From positions 434,001-498,000 of the forward strand of contig JAQSEB010000097.1 of assembly GCA_030063045.1 (NCBI GenBank): 64,000 nt of DNA. The letters are read 5' to 3'. The DNA comes from Pratylenchus scribneri (taxonomy: Eukaryota; Nematoda; Chromadorea; Rhabditida; Pratylenchidae). A program made the position numbers and the translations under genes. The number at the start of each line of letters is the position of its first letter. Position 1 is the first letter of the stretch. Below are positions 34,977-48,853 of this stretch, piece after piece. Below the pieces are notes generated by a model. It had not been told where the DNA came from and did not search any database. It saw only the letters and a list, made by a program, of their open reading frames with translations.

Positions 34977-36769
34977 ATATCTCATATGGTATCAAGAAAA
35001 GTAGAAATCTCATATGGCAAAAAATTTTCAATCAAGCAACCCACTAATTTTCTTTAATTGCGCTGCTGAAACTAAAACTAAAAGGGAAAATGATAAAAAA
35101 AAAGATAAAATGGCATTGTTTTCCAGAAATTTTTGCAAAGGTCAATCAATAATCGGCATTTTACTTTTTCTTATTTTTGATGAAAATAGGCCTTTAATTT
35201 AGACGTCATAATTTCAATAGAAAATTTTTATTTCTTATTTATGATCTGCTGCTGTTGCCCATCTGTGTCTGCGATTTGGCCAAAAAGCAGTCGAACATTC
35301 CATTAGCCATTAGTGAGATATAAATTGTTCCTCAAAAGAAATGGCGGATCCATCTTGCAGCTTTCAGCAAAAAATTAATAACTTTATCTGTTTTTTTTTC
35401 CATACGTGCGAAAATTAACGGCGCGCAGAATTCATATTAGCCATATGGACAATTGGCCTAATGCGAAAATTCCTCAATCTAATCCCACAAAAAATGAGGA
35501 TTACATCGAGAGGGACAAGGAAATAGTAATATGGAAGTGGGGACTGGACGAATGAAGGGATTTTATGTAAAAATGTACTTAAATGTGCCCACACAAAAAT
35601 TGCCCAGTGAGGTATAAGTCTAATTTGTAGGAGAATTACGCGCAAAAATATTTTCCCCATTTTTTCAAATCCATTTCTTTTTTTTCACATCCCATCGATG
35701 CGCACAAATATTAGTTTTCCAAATATAAAATTTTAATGGACTAGATGAATTTTTTTGCCCAACGGGAATTTGTGCAATTTGCAGGAGATGGAATGTGATT
35801 TTTTCAGGATTTGCGGACATTTTCCATTAATATTTATCTTTATCTCTTGAGAATGCCATTTACCAAAAATACTTATTAGAGTAATGGATTTGATGGCCAA
35901 AAGAATTTTATTTTTGATAAAAAATATGTTATTTTAGCTAAGTTAATTTTAGAAAGAACCGAAATTAATAAATTTGAATTATTTATTTAAGATTTATAAA
36001 TATTAGTGAATTAATTTTGCTATTTTTACGGATAAGAATTCTAAATATTATAAATTGGAATAAAAAAAAAATAATGATTATATTCTCAATATCTTCCATA
36101 TTTTAATAAATTGCGCATAAAATTTTGAAAAAAATATGAAAAATCATTTGGGCTATATTCCAGCATCATCAATTGATCAATTGTGGATTGCATAAAATAA
36201 ATTAGAATTTGTTTTGATTTGTTTTTAATTTCAAAAAATTCTGTTTTTTATTTTACAAAAAATTGGTTTTTCCCAAAAATTCCAAATTTTTTATTTCATA
36301 AATTTTCTTATATCTTAGCAACAGAATTATTAATGAAACTCAAACACTTTTTTTAGCTATTTAATGCATTTATAAATGATAAATCGATATCTTTTAAAAT
36401 TCAATCTTTATACTAACATTAAATTATGATTAATTTAATTCATTCTTCAACCCCCTTCCCCAATTGCTTTCATGTTCATTCAGTGAAGCCAAAAAAATAT
36501 GAATGAATATTGAATAAATGGTATACTTTTTTCGTATGAATCAACCACCTCCAATTTCCGTCAATTTCAATATTTTATAAATTTTTATTCCAATTTTCCC
36601 TCCTCCTAATTTTAGCGGTAATTTAACAAAAAAAACTATAAATTTTCGGTCTTTTGTAAATTTAAATATATTCCTTCTTCAAAAAAACTACATTTTTGCC
36701 GGCAAAAACAAAAATCAAAACGGTGACCGCCAATCCTTCAATTGCTGCTGCTTCCTCCTCTTCATCCAG
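34977..36769. other. Upstream region of the located PTB exons
   Basis: AT-rich; no coding exon found, although PTB needs 5' exons carrying RRM1. A Ser/Ala-coding-like stretch just before 36770 is more likely the pyrimidine tract of the acceptor (CTTCCTCCTCTTCATCCAG). Confidence 0.35.
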
Positions 36770-39700
36770 TAACAAGCCATCAACGGCCGCCTTCAATCCG
36801 GGTTTTTCTTTTATTCAAATTTTTCATTCCCAAAGTCCAAATGCATAATTTTAAGCTATCAAAAAAAATTTATATAGAGTATTCTCGCTTTAAAAAATGA
36901 TTGAAAAACAAACATAATTGGCCACAGAATATTATAAAAATGAAAATTATTGATTTTGGCCTATTTTACGGTTTTTAGTCAGAAATTTTAGACATTTTTA
37001 AATCAAACCAAGTTAATCTTTTTAATTTTTTAATTCCAATAAAACAACGCTAGAAAATGGTAAAAAAATTGTTAAATTTTAAACTAAAATTCACCTAATA
37101 TTTGATTAGAAAATTAGGTTGTAATTTTTTTTTTGCTAAATTTTGTGGCCAAATTTACAAATTGCCTTATATTATATGGTTTTATTCTAACTTCTAACAG
37201 GTCAAAAGCGTCCTCAGCCTAGTAGTGTTGCCGGCGCCCTAAGCCATCATTTTCCTTCTTCCACTGCTGCTTCTCCTCTTTCTATCGCACCTCTGGTAAA
37301 ATAATAATAATTAAAAATTATTTTCCCATTTTTCCCTCTTCACAGCTTCATTCGCAGCTTTTGCTTGGCAGCGGCATTCCGTCACTGCAAAATTCGCTTC
37401 TCACACTGGCCGATGCAAATTTGCTGCAACAAGTTGCGGCCACACAAAATTTGGTGAATTTCCAACAACAAGAAATTGCCGCTAAACGGTTTAAATAATA
37501 GAATTCAAATTAAAATGTTAATTTTTTAAATTAGTATTCGCTTCGCCTGTCCTCAAATTCTTCCAATTTCTACGGTTTCCGGCAACCAAATTGTTGTTTC
37601 CTCCGCTGCTACTACTGTACCCACTGCTGCTTTACTCAATACAAATACGGTATATTTTTTGATAAAAGAGAAAAGACCAAATTTCAAAATTTAAAAAATT
37701 TAGAAATAAGATAAATAAATTTAAAGAAAGATATAAATACTAATAATTTATAATTTTTCGAATTATTTATTAATTTTATTCCAATTATAAATTGTCAAAT
37801 ATATATATTGGATTCATTAAAATGATATTCAATTTAAGAATCAATCAAATAATAACAAATTATAGGCTTTTAAAAAAGTTAACTCAGATTTGCATTTAAA
37901 CTTAAAATAAACAAAGTCTCCATATTAATTTAGGAAACCAAAAATTAGATTATAGAATCAGTTTCGGCTTGAGAAAATCGTTGAAATTTCAAAAACTGAG
38001 AAATTTTGTTATGAATGAAAATAGAAGAAACCGAAAACCAACATTTTTAAAAACCGAAATACAGGTTTTCAAACCGACGCATTCAAAAAATCAACTCTTT
38101 CCTAGTCTAGTATTCCATCAATTTATTCAATTAAAATAAATGTGACAATTTCCTAAATTTTTAAGTTGACCAATCAGCAGGGAAGTTTAATCCAGCTTTC
38201 ACCTTCATCAAATCCACAATCGACATTAAATCCATCGTCTAATTCAATGGCCCAACTCACTCATCAATTCCATCATCATCATCCGCAGGCCATGATTGGT
38301 GGAGGAGGCACCAAAATTAATGAAAATGTCGCCGTTGTTGCCGGTGCCGTCGAATCGGCCACAAATGGGGGAAATGGGGTAGTTGGCAATGAATTGATGA
38401 TGGCTGCAGGACAAGGAGTTGGTGGAAATGTTGTTGGGAATGGTGGTGGCGAATTTGTTTCCGACGGCGGACGATATCCAGGAGATAATGGGGTAAGATT
38501 AAAGGAAAATTAAGAGATATATGGTATTTGTGTCCTCTTTTTTGTTCAACATGGGAAAATTGAAGTTTCCCCAAGTTTCCCCATATGATTCACATCAGTT
38601 TTGGGTTATTAGGTGCCATTCAGACTTCTGAGATATGATAACATCTCAGGTAACTCCTAATGACCCTAATCCTGATGACTTAAAGGTGACCCTTACTTTT
38701 TCCTTTAACAAAAAAAATTTGTAAAGTATACAAATACCCAATGTTTTATTCATTGGATTAAACTTTTGTATAAGTAAAAAAAGAATTTTGATTATGGCAT
38801 AGTTTTGAAGCTTTAAATTGTTATAAATTAGTACTATTTTCATTCTTTTTTTAATCAATTTATCTCAATCAAGAGTATAGAATTTTATACAAGCTAAAAA
38901 TTGATTTGTTGATCAAATTCCCTCAATACAAATCCATTAAATAAAATTTTATTTAATTTCCAGAATTACATTGCACAAGGCGCCGATCCAAATGGACTAA
39001 ACAACGGTGGGGGTGTCGTCCTTCCAATGGGCCAACATTCATTGAATGGAGGCTCAATTTCGCAAAGTTATCAAGATTTGTCCAGCGGCGTTCAACATCA
39101 ACCAAATTCCATTTTGGTTTGCATTAATGGATTAAATTAATTAAAAATATTTTTTTCAGCGAATTATAATCGATTGTATGCTTTATCCAGTCACTTTGGA
39201 TGTTCTTTATATGGTTCATTTTTGATTTTGTTATATTAATTATTTTTGGATACTATTTAATTTTGCCAAAAAAAAATATTGAAAATGGCGAAAAGCTTAT
39301 AGCGGTTCAATGGTTAAACTTAGTCCCTCAAAACTTTTACCTATTCAATAGATCTCATCAAGACGCGTCGATTGCTATATAATTTGTTATGTTTTGTTCT
39401 AAACAAAAGAATTTTAAACCGTTTAAATCATCTTATGGTTATTGATTCAAAACTAATTTAGAATTGATTAATCTTATGTTAAATAATTATCTGCGTATTG
39501 ATGTGATCTATAAAGTGGTTATTTGGTTTAAAGTTCTATGTTACCGTTTTATTCTTTTCGCCATTTTTAAAACTCTTCTCGCCATTTTCAATGTTTTTTC
39601 GCTATTTAAATATTTCGAATATTTTTTTTTGCATAGATTTTCTCCCGCTATGGCAAAGTGCTGCGCATTATAACATTCAACAAAAATAGTAAGCAAAAAT

Positions 39701-42700
39701 TAAATTAATTTTAAATTGCTCATTTCCCCAAAATAGATTCATTCCAAGCATTGATCCAATTGAGTGAGGCAAGTGCGGCACAAAATGCCAAAGCAACACT
39801 GGATGGGATGAACATTTACAATGGATGTTGCACGGTACCCAAATTAATATTTTAAAAATTTTGTTAAAATATCTTAATCTTAATTGGATCTATACTACAT
39901 GTTCTCGATTTGTGAATGACATTTGACTATTATTCCTAGGGTTTATTGGGGGAATTGCCTTTTTCTATAATAAAAACAATAATAAGAAAATAACTTCGAG
40001 CAATTCTGAACTATAAAAATGTATATTTAAAGGATTCAGATCTATAATAATGTATATTTATGGATTCCAACTTATAAAAATGTAAAGGATTCTAATCTAT
40101 AAATATGATAATGGAGATTTGGAGATTACCTAAGTTAATGAAATGAATAATTTAATAAAAATAAAATGCTTCATCTCATAGAGTTTATATACTTTAGAAT
40201 CTAATATTGTTGACATTCATTTATTTAATTTATAATTATTTATTGAACAATATTCTTCTGACTAACAATGCATGAGATATACAAAAATATTATTTGAAGA
40301 ATTCACAAATCACAAAATAGTAAATAATCAAATTTTATCAAATTAAGTGATGAAAAATTATTTAAATTCAATGAAAATTGAAAATTTATGAACGCAAATC
40401 GCAAATAATACCAATTATTTATTATTTTAAATTTAGTTGCGCATTGAGTTCAGCAAATTGAATACACTGAACGTCAAATACAACAATGACAAAAGCCGTG
40501 ACTACACAAATCCGAATTTGCCATCCGGCGAATTGACCTATGAGCAAAAATTACAATTAATTTTGCAAAATGCTCAATTGGGTGGAGCCGGTGCCGCCGC
40601 CGCCGCAGCTGCAAATCATCATCATCATCAATTCGCCGGTGCAATGAGCACTTTGATTCCGTTCAGCGCAGCGGCGGCTGCAGCTGCGGCAGCCGCAAAT
40701 GCATCGGCGGCAGCGGCTGCATTCCCTTTCAATGCTGCCGGGGCTGGAGGAGCGGCAATGGCATTGCAAACAAATAATGGTGAATTTTTAAAGCCAATTA
40801 TTTAATAAATTTCTATTAACTTTTCAATCTTTTTTTTAATAAAATATTAAAAATTTATTGACTTACAGAAAACAAAAATATTCATATGAAATGATGCAAA
40901 TTGTTTTAATTATAGTTTTTGGCTATTTTTGGAATTATTTAATTGCCAAAAATTGGTAAATTAAATTATATAATGTAAAAAAACAACAAGGCCAAAATTG
41001 CGAAAATATAAATAAAATCAAATTTCTTAGCTTCAGCCGTCACTACTGGCCAAGTTTTGCCGAATAATTTGACGGGCATTGTGCTGAACACCGCTCAATT
41101 CCAATCCGTCGCAAACACCCCAGTCATTTTGGTCTCGAATTTGGATGAAGCGGTCAGTTAATATAAATATTTAAATAATTTTTTTAAAATTCGTTTTCCT
41201 GAAATAATTTTTCCTTATAAAGGGGGAAAAATTAATAATGATTATTTCTAAATAATTAATTTTGAATTGAAAAAATTGAAGGGTTTCGGAAATAATTTTT
41301 AATAATATTTAAATTTTTTGCTCAATGAAAATAAATAATAAGATTTTATAATCTAATATGAATTAATTTTTTTTTGAAAAATTTTTTCATTTTTGGCCTT
41401 ATAAAAAACATATTTGTAGTATAATTGTCTAATTTCAGAACCAACACATAGTCTTTCCCAACATTATCATATAATTCTCTTTTTTACCTAGTTTAAGTCC
41501 AAAAAAATTGACAAAAAATTTTTTCGACATTTAGTAAAAAAGAAACAAATTTGCCTTTTCATACTATTTATTTCTCCATATTTTTCAAATTTCTTTTATT
41601 TTTAATTTTTATGTGCGCATTTTCATCTATCACATTTTATTTTCCCTTATAAAATTATTAAAAATTTCTATCTTCGCCTTTAAAAACTATTTTTTTTTCA
41701 TTTTTCCATTTCAGACTGTGACTCCTGATCAACTTTTCATTCTGTTCGGTATGTTTTCAATTTTCTATTATCTGCCTTTTTGACTAAACTTTTCATTCCA
41801 ATTTTCTTTGCTTTGCTAAATTTTTTCCAAATAAATTAAATAGGCTAGATATTTGGTTTTTATAATATAAAATTTATACACTTGAGTTTTGCGCACCAAA
41901 TTAATTTTTCGATTCGAATGAATATTTGATTTAAAATTTTAGTAAATTTATATTGTAGAAAAAATCTTGGATGAACTGAATGTGATAAAATTATTAATTT
42001 AATTGATTTTTAGGAAATTTCAAAAATTATGACCAAAAAACGATATAAACAAAATTGGGTAGTTTTGTTATTTTGGGTGCAAAATCTGACGATTTAATAT
42101 CTGATGAGCTAAAATCGATGACTGAAAATTTTTTTACTGGCTTTAAGATCGTTGAGTATTTTCGTAATAGCAAATTCAAGTGCACAAAATTTGATACCGT
42201 TGAAAATATTTATATGAGTACGATGGCTAAAATAAGGATTAAAAATTATTTACACTGCAATTAATATTTAAATTCTATAGGTGTTTATGGGGATGTTGTG
42301 CGCGTCAAAATCCTTTTCAACAAAAAGGACAATGCCCTCATCCAATATGCTGATCCACAACAAGCACAACTGGGCAAGATAATTTTATAAAATTTTTAAA
42401 TTAATCAATGCAATTTAGAAATTTAAATTTCTCAGAACAATAAAATATATTAATTGACTATTAATAATTGTAAAAAAAATTAATTTCAATTATTAATAAT
42501 AACCATTTAATTTTAGCCATCCAACATTTGGACAAAGTGAAATGGAATGGCCGCAACATTCGGGTCACCTCTTCCAAGCACAATGTCGTTCAAATGCCAA
42601 AAGAAGGTTTTTTGGAATTTTTATATTTTTATTTTTATAATTTTCTTTTTAGGGCAACCGGATGCTGGTTTAACCAAGGAATTTTTGAACAATTCGTTGC

Positions 42701-43965
42701 ATCGCTTCAAGAAACCGGGGAGCAAAAATTACATGGCAAGTGTGGGATAGAAAATTTAGCATAAGAGATATAAAATTTAAAGATTGGCATTGGCAATTTA
42801 AATTTTTTTTATGTAAATTTTTAGAGTTTTTTCCATTCAAATTCATCAAAAATCATTTTTTGAAAAAATTGATTAAAAAAAACTTCATTAATGTAAATTT
42901 GACAAATTTAAAAGTCAAAAATACAGTAAAAAAGATGTTTAAACAATACTGTACTAATTGTATTCAATTTAAAAATGCCAAAAATAGGTATTTAAGGCCA
43001 TAACTTAAGGGGAGGGAAATTTAAGAAAAATGAATTTTATTTTTGCTAATCCAAATAGAAACTAACAGAATAGTTGAGAGTTGACTGATTATGCTTTCGA
43101 ATTTTTATATTCATTGTTAATTAATAAATAATTAAACTCATGAGATCACATCATAAGTATTTGATGAAACTTAGTATTTTTTTTTCAAAATCTTTATTCT
43201 AAATCGAGAATAAATACTATTATTATTGATCAATAAAGAAATTAATCAAAATTTAATTCAATAATCCCATTTTTACAGAACATTTATCCGCCAAGTTCCA
43301 CATTGCATTTGTCCAATATTCCAACAGGAATGACCGAAGAACAAATGAATGAAATATTCAAGGGCCTCAAAATTGTGGAATTCAAATTCTTTCAGTTCGT
43401 CATTTTATTGTCAATCAAATTTATTTATTTTTAGAAAAGACCACAAAATGGCTTTGGTCCAAATGGAGGACATCGAATCGGCCGTTACCTTCCTCATCGA
43501 AATGCATGTAAGTAAACATTTGCAGCTAATAAAATTCAAGTGAATATTAGCGTAAAAATTAGTATTATACATTTAATAGCCATGAAATTGCAAAAATATG
43601 GTTAAAGAAGGACAAAATAAGCCAAAATCAGAGAGTTAACATTTTTGGCCATTATTTAATCATTCATTTTGATTAATAAAATATTTAAAATATTTGATCA
43701 CCATAAAAATATAAAATTTTTACAATTATTTGAATATCAATAATAACTGAGATTACGCAAAATTCTAGTTACCGAAATTATTTTTATTTCATTATACTTG
43801 TGGGAATTAATCCAAAAACATAGATAAAAATAATGAAATTTTATATATGTTCGTCATACAAAAATAAAAAAATAATTATTAATATTTTATCCTTTCCAGA
43901 ATTACAAATTGGCCGACAATGCTCATTTGCGTGTCTCATTTTCGAAAAAGGGAATCAATGGTTAA
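36770..43965 (+). CDS. ptb-1: Polypyrimidine tract-binding protein (hnRNP I), 5' partial
   Basis: Eighteen exons were found: 36770-36801, 37201-37295, 37346-37488, 37535-37649, 38166-38492, 38964-39116, 39160-39213, 39637-39688, 39737-39834, 40437-40779, 41031-41152, 41715-41748, 42281-42373, 42517-42606, 42653-42735, 43279-43394, 43435-43507, 43900-43965. All phases match, giving at least 695 residues. PTB binds CU-rich RNA and represses exons in the nucleus. RRM2 ([44 protein letters not shown]), RRM3 ([20 protein letters not shown]) and RRM4 (PGSKNY to [24 protein letters not shown]) follow the family closely. The RRM1-RRM2 linker is unusually long, rich in Ser, Gly and Asn with HHHH; the RRM2-RRM3 linker has poly-Ala and poly-His. 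RRM1 and the start were not found. Two introns (42374-42516, 42736-43278) use GC donors. The symbol is by orthology. Confidence 0.92.
39280..39535. repeat. Degenerate ACGCGTCGATTG palindromic repeat
   Basis: Contains GATCTCATCAAGACGCGTCG near 39352 and a decayed inverted partner (GCGTATTGATGTGATCTATAA) near 39492. It matches the family seen at 55133, 62290 and 63340. It lies in the PTB intron that splits RRM2. Confidence 0.65.
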
Positions 43966-45339
43966 AACAATGAATGGTGTCTGGTGTGTCCAGCAATTCG
44001 GAATATTTTTTCAACGCTTTAACATTTTCTTTAATTCCATTCTTTTGGCTAGTTTTTGTGATAGAAATTAATCTTATTAATAGGTTATTTATTTCTTGAG
44101 TAATTATTTTTCCATTGACTTCCGGTTCATTTTCATTTTTAATTTAAATCTTTTTCTATTTTAAAAATTTCCTAATTTCATAAATGGATATCAATTATGG
44201 ACACCCAAAACATTATATAAAATTTTTTAATCCAAAAAATTTAAATTAATTTTTATTTTATTTTTCAATCAATTTTTAGGAATTAAAATTGAAAATAAAT
44301 TTTATTTACTCAAAAATGCAATTCCTCTGATGTTGAATTATATTTTTTCCTTGCGAATATTTTTTTTTTGATTATTGTTAATTTCATCTAATTTTTATCA
44401 ACCCAAAAATGCTCTACTGTTCAGAATTTGCGAAATTCAAAACAAAAACCAATTCTAAGTCATCATAATCAAATATTCATTAATTGTGATATATTTTATT
44501 TTTTTTTATTTTAATTATTAACATTCCTATATAAATCGAATAAATTTATTTAAAGTGATAGAATTTATTTCATTAGGCAAAATAAGAATTTTTGAATAAT
44601 TAAATATTTTTTGATAACCTTTTTATGAAATTATTATTAAAATAATTTTTTAAAATATAAAAAATTACTAATTTTAATTATAGTAATTCTATCACTTTAT
44701 AACTATTATTAAATATTTTTAATTATAATATTATTTGTTTATCATAAGAAACCGCTGACCAAGAATATGAAATAATACGCATATCAGAATTGTGTTCATA
44801 CAAATCTTTTTAAAATTATTTAATATTTCTTTTATTCAAAGTTCAAATTCTAATATTTTTGTTTTATTAATCCAATTTATTCAAAATATTTTAAAAATTA
44901 TTTTGTTTTAAAAACGTATAAAATTTTTTAAATTTTCATATCTTTCTAAATAAAATTTTTTGAAAAAATGTATTAACTATGAACTATTTCGAATCCACGA
45001 ATTTCTCCTAATTAGAGAATATTCTCCACTAAAATTTGACACAAGTGAATTATATAAGTATAATGGAAATCAAAATAGGCTTCGTAATGGGCGGACAATA
45101 AGTGTATTGGCCAATGTAGTGGGAGTAGTGTTGCAAAAATCTCAAAACCTCCGTCTTCTCGTCCATCCATTAATTTTCAATTTTTCCCTTGTCCGTCTTC
45201 TCGACCCGTTTTCGTCCTTTCTTGTCTTTCCATATTTTTTTAAAAATGTTAAAATTGTATGAAAATTGAAAATAAAATTTATTCAAGCTATGGAAATTGG
45301 AATAGCTAAATTTAAGGCAATAATAAAATAAAATAACTG
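43966..45339. other. PTB 3' flank, AT-rich
   Basis: Presumed 3' UTR and spacer; A/T runs with no further gene recognised. A 100-residue open frame (44960-45262) lacks any support and is not called. Confidence 0.4.
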
Positions 45340-45825
45340 ATGCTAAATCAAATTGAAAATTTCAATGCTTTTAAAAATTTATTTTTTGAGTAATCTATAT
45401 ATTTTGGTTTTATAAAACATATTGCACGAATTAGTTATTCTACTAAAATAATTCGAAAAAAAGAATTAATCTGATATAAATGATTAGAAAAAGTTACGGA
45501 GAAATTTTTGAAAAATTATTATAAAAAATTTTTATAAATTTCAATTAATTTGTTTTTAACTAAAAAGCATTTCCGTTGATTGTCCTAATCGAATATTCTG
45601 ATCAGAATAAAATTAATTGCTACCGAAGAATAGACATAGAAAGAATTGGAAAAATTTTCGGAAAAAAATTTTAAGAATTTTTTTTTTAAATTTTTAAAAA
45701 TTCTCATTAATTAGTCTAATATAGAAATGATTTTTTTAGAAAAAATTTAGAGAAGAAAAATTTCAAAATTTTTTAAGCAAAAATCTAATGTTTAAGTAAT
45801 CAAAATATTTTGGATTTATAAAATA
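45340..45825. repeat. Diverged edge monomers of satellite A
   Basis: Partial, mutated copies of the 169-bp monomer (TTTTTTGAGTAATCTATATA at 45386) mark the left edge of the satellite domain. The last one is split by the hAT-like element at 45826. Confidence 0.7.
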
Positions 45826-46372
45826 GGTGGCGCGACAATTCGTCACCACGATAATTCGTCACAACGAAAATTCGTCTCCACGACTATTCGTCACGACAAT
45901 TCGTCACCAATTTTTTTTGTTGAAAATTAGTTTAAATTATTTTGAAGACAATTTTGATACCAATCGACGCGCCTCGATGAGCTAAGCACGAATCAATACA
46001 AAATAATTAAAAAAAATAAATATTTATGGCCATTTTAAATTTTATATCTAGGGTAAGGATTAGGGCTTGAGAATAGGAAGCTTAAAGAATTCTAACTTAG
46101 CGCAGGGGTGTAATTTTGACATTAATCATATCCCTAGATATAAAATTTAAAATGGCCATAAATATTTATTTTTTAAAAATTTTTTTTTGCGAAAGCAATG
46201 ACAGATTCGTGCCTAGCTCATCGAGGCGCGTCGATTGGTATAAAAATTTTCTTCAAAATAATTTAAACTAATTTTTAACAAAAAAAATTGGTGACGAATT
46301 GTCGTGACGAATAGTCGTGGAGACGAATTTTCGTTGTGACGAATTATCGTGGTGACGAATTGTCGTGGAACC
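45826..46372. mobile_element. hAT-like element with ~190-bp inverted arms
   Basis: The ends (GGTGGCGCGACAATTCGTC and, reversed, GGTTCCACGACAATTCGTC) are inverted repeats that continue for ~190 bp per arm. They contain tandem ACGA.AATTCGTC words and one copy each of the GATACCAATCGACGCG / CGCGTCGATTGGTAT core. Exact 8-bp duplications ATAAAATA flank it (45818-45825; 46373-46380). It interrupts a satellite A monomer, so it inserted after the array formed. Non-coding. Confidence 0.88.
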
Positions 46373-48853
46373 ATAAAATATATTGTATGAGTTAGCTATT
46401 TTCATAAAAATAATTAAGGAAAAAAATTATACTAATGTAGGATTGATTTTTTAGAAAATTTTGATGATCAAAATCAAATTGAAAATTTCACTGCTTTTAA
46501 TGCAAAAATTTATTTTTTGAGTAATCTATATATTTTGAATTTAATTAATATATTGTATGGGCTAGGTATTCCCACCAAATAATTAAGAAAAAAAATTATT
46601 CTAATGTAGGATTGATTTTTTAGAAAATTTTGATGACCAAAATCAAATTGAAAATTTCACTGCTTTTAATGCAAAAATTTATTTTTTGAGTAATCTATAT
46701 ATTTTGAATTTAATTAATATATTGTATGAGTTAGCTATTTCCATAAAAATAATTAAGAAAAAAATTATACTAATGTAGGATTGATTTTTTAGAAAATTTT
46801 GATGATCAAATTCAAATTGAAAATTTCACTGCTTTTAATGCAAAAATTTATTTTTTGAGTAATCTGTATATTTTGAATTTAATTAATATATTGTATGGGC
46901 TAGGTATTCCCACCAAATAATTAAGAAAAAAAATTATTCTAATGTAGGATTGATTTTTTAGAAAATTTTGATGACCAAAATCAAATTGAAAATTTCACTG
47001 CTTTTAATGCAAAAATTTATTTTTTGAGTAATCTATATATTTTGAATTTAATTAATATATTGTATGAGTTAGCTATTTCCATAAAAATAATTAAGAAAAA
47101 AATTATACTAATGTAGGATTGATTTTTTAGAAAATTTTGATGATCAAATTCAAATTGAAAATTTCACTGCTTTTAATGCAAAAATTTATTTTTTGAGTAA
47201 TCTGTATATTTTGAATTTAATTAATATATTGTATGGGCTAGGTATTCCCACCAAATAATTAAGAAAAAAAATTATTCTAATGTAGGATTGATTTTTTAGA
47301 AAATTTTGATGACCAAAATCAAATTGAAAATTTCACTGCTTTTAATGCAAAAATTTATTTTTTGAGTAATCTATATATTTTGAATTTAATTAATATATTG
47401 TATGAGTTAGCTATTTCCATAAAAATAATTAAGAAAAAAATTATACTAATGTAGGATTGATTTTTTAGAAAATTTTGATGATCAAATTCAAATTGAAAAT
47501 TTCACTGCTTTTAATGCAAAAATTTATTTTTTGAGTAATCTGTATATTTTGAATTTAATTAATATATTGTATGGGCTAGGTATTCCCACCAAATAATTAA
47601 GAAAAAAATTATTCTAATGTAGGATTGATTTTTTAGAAAATTTTGATGACCAAAATCAAATTGAAAATTTCACTGCTTTTAATGCAAAAATTTATTTTTT
47701 GAGTAATCTATATATTTTGAATTTAATTAATATATTGTATGAGTTAGCTATTTCCATAAAAATAATTAAGGAAAAAAATTATACTAATGTAGGATTGATT
47801 TTTTAGAAAATTTTGATGATCAAAATCAAATTGAAAATTTCACTGCTTTTAATGCAAAAATTTATTTTTTGAGTAATCTGTATATTTTGAATTTAATTAA
47901 TATATTGTATGGGCTAGGTATTCCCACCAAATAATTAAGAAAAAAAATTATTCTAATGTAGGATTGATTTTTTAGAAAATTTTGATGACCAAAATCAAAT
48001 TGAAAATTTCACTGCTTTTAATGCAAAAATTTATTTTTTGAGTAATCTATATATTTTGAATTTAATTAATATATTGTATGAGTTAGCTATTTCCATAAAA
48101 ATAATTAAGGAAAAAAATTATACTAATGTAGGATTGATTTTTTAGAAAATTTTGATGATCAAAATCAAATTGAAAATTTCACTGCTTTTAATGCAAAAAT
48201 TTATTTTTTGAGTAATCTATATATTTTGAATTTAATTAATATATTGTATGGGCTAGGTATTCCCACCAAATAATTAAGAAAAAAAATTATTCTAATGTAG
48301 GATTAATTTTTTAGAAAATTTTGATGACCAAAATCAAATTGAAAATTTCACTGCTTTTAATGCAAAAATTTATTTTTTGAGTAATCTATATATTTTGGAT
48401 TTAATTAATATATTGTATGAGTTAGCTATTTCCATAAAAATAATTAAGGAAAAAAATTATACTAATGTAGGATTGATTTTTTAGAAAATTTTGATGATCA
48501 AATTCAAATTGAAAATTTCACTGCTTTTAATGCAAAAATTTATTTTTTGAGTAATCTGTATATTTTGAATTTAATTAATATATTGTATGGGCTAGGTATT
48601 CCCACCAAATAATTAAGAAAAAAAATTATTCTAATGTAGGATTGATTTTTTAGAAAATTTTGATGACCAAAATCAAATTGAAAATTTCACTGCTTTTAAT
48701 GCAAAAATTTATTTTTTGAGTAATCTGTATATTTTGAATTTAATTAATATATTGTATGGGCTAGGTATTCCCACCAAATAATTAAGAAAAAAAATTATAC
48801 TAATGTAGGATTGATTTTTTAGAAAATTTTGATGATCAAAATCAAATTGAAAC
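46373..48853. repeat. Satellite A: 169-bp monomers in a dimeric higher-order array
   Basis: The monomer spacing is 169 bp (for example the word TGCAAAAATTTATTTTTTGA at 46501, 46670, 46839 and 47008). Two monomer types alternate: one reads ATGAGTTAGCTATTTCCAT, the other ATGGGCTAGGTATTCCCACC, giving a ~338-bp dimer. The alternation runs from ~46380 to ~48590, and the final two monomers are both of the second type. Confidence 0.95.
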
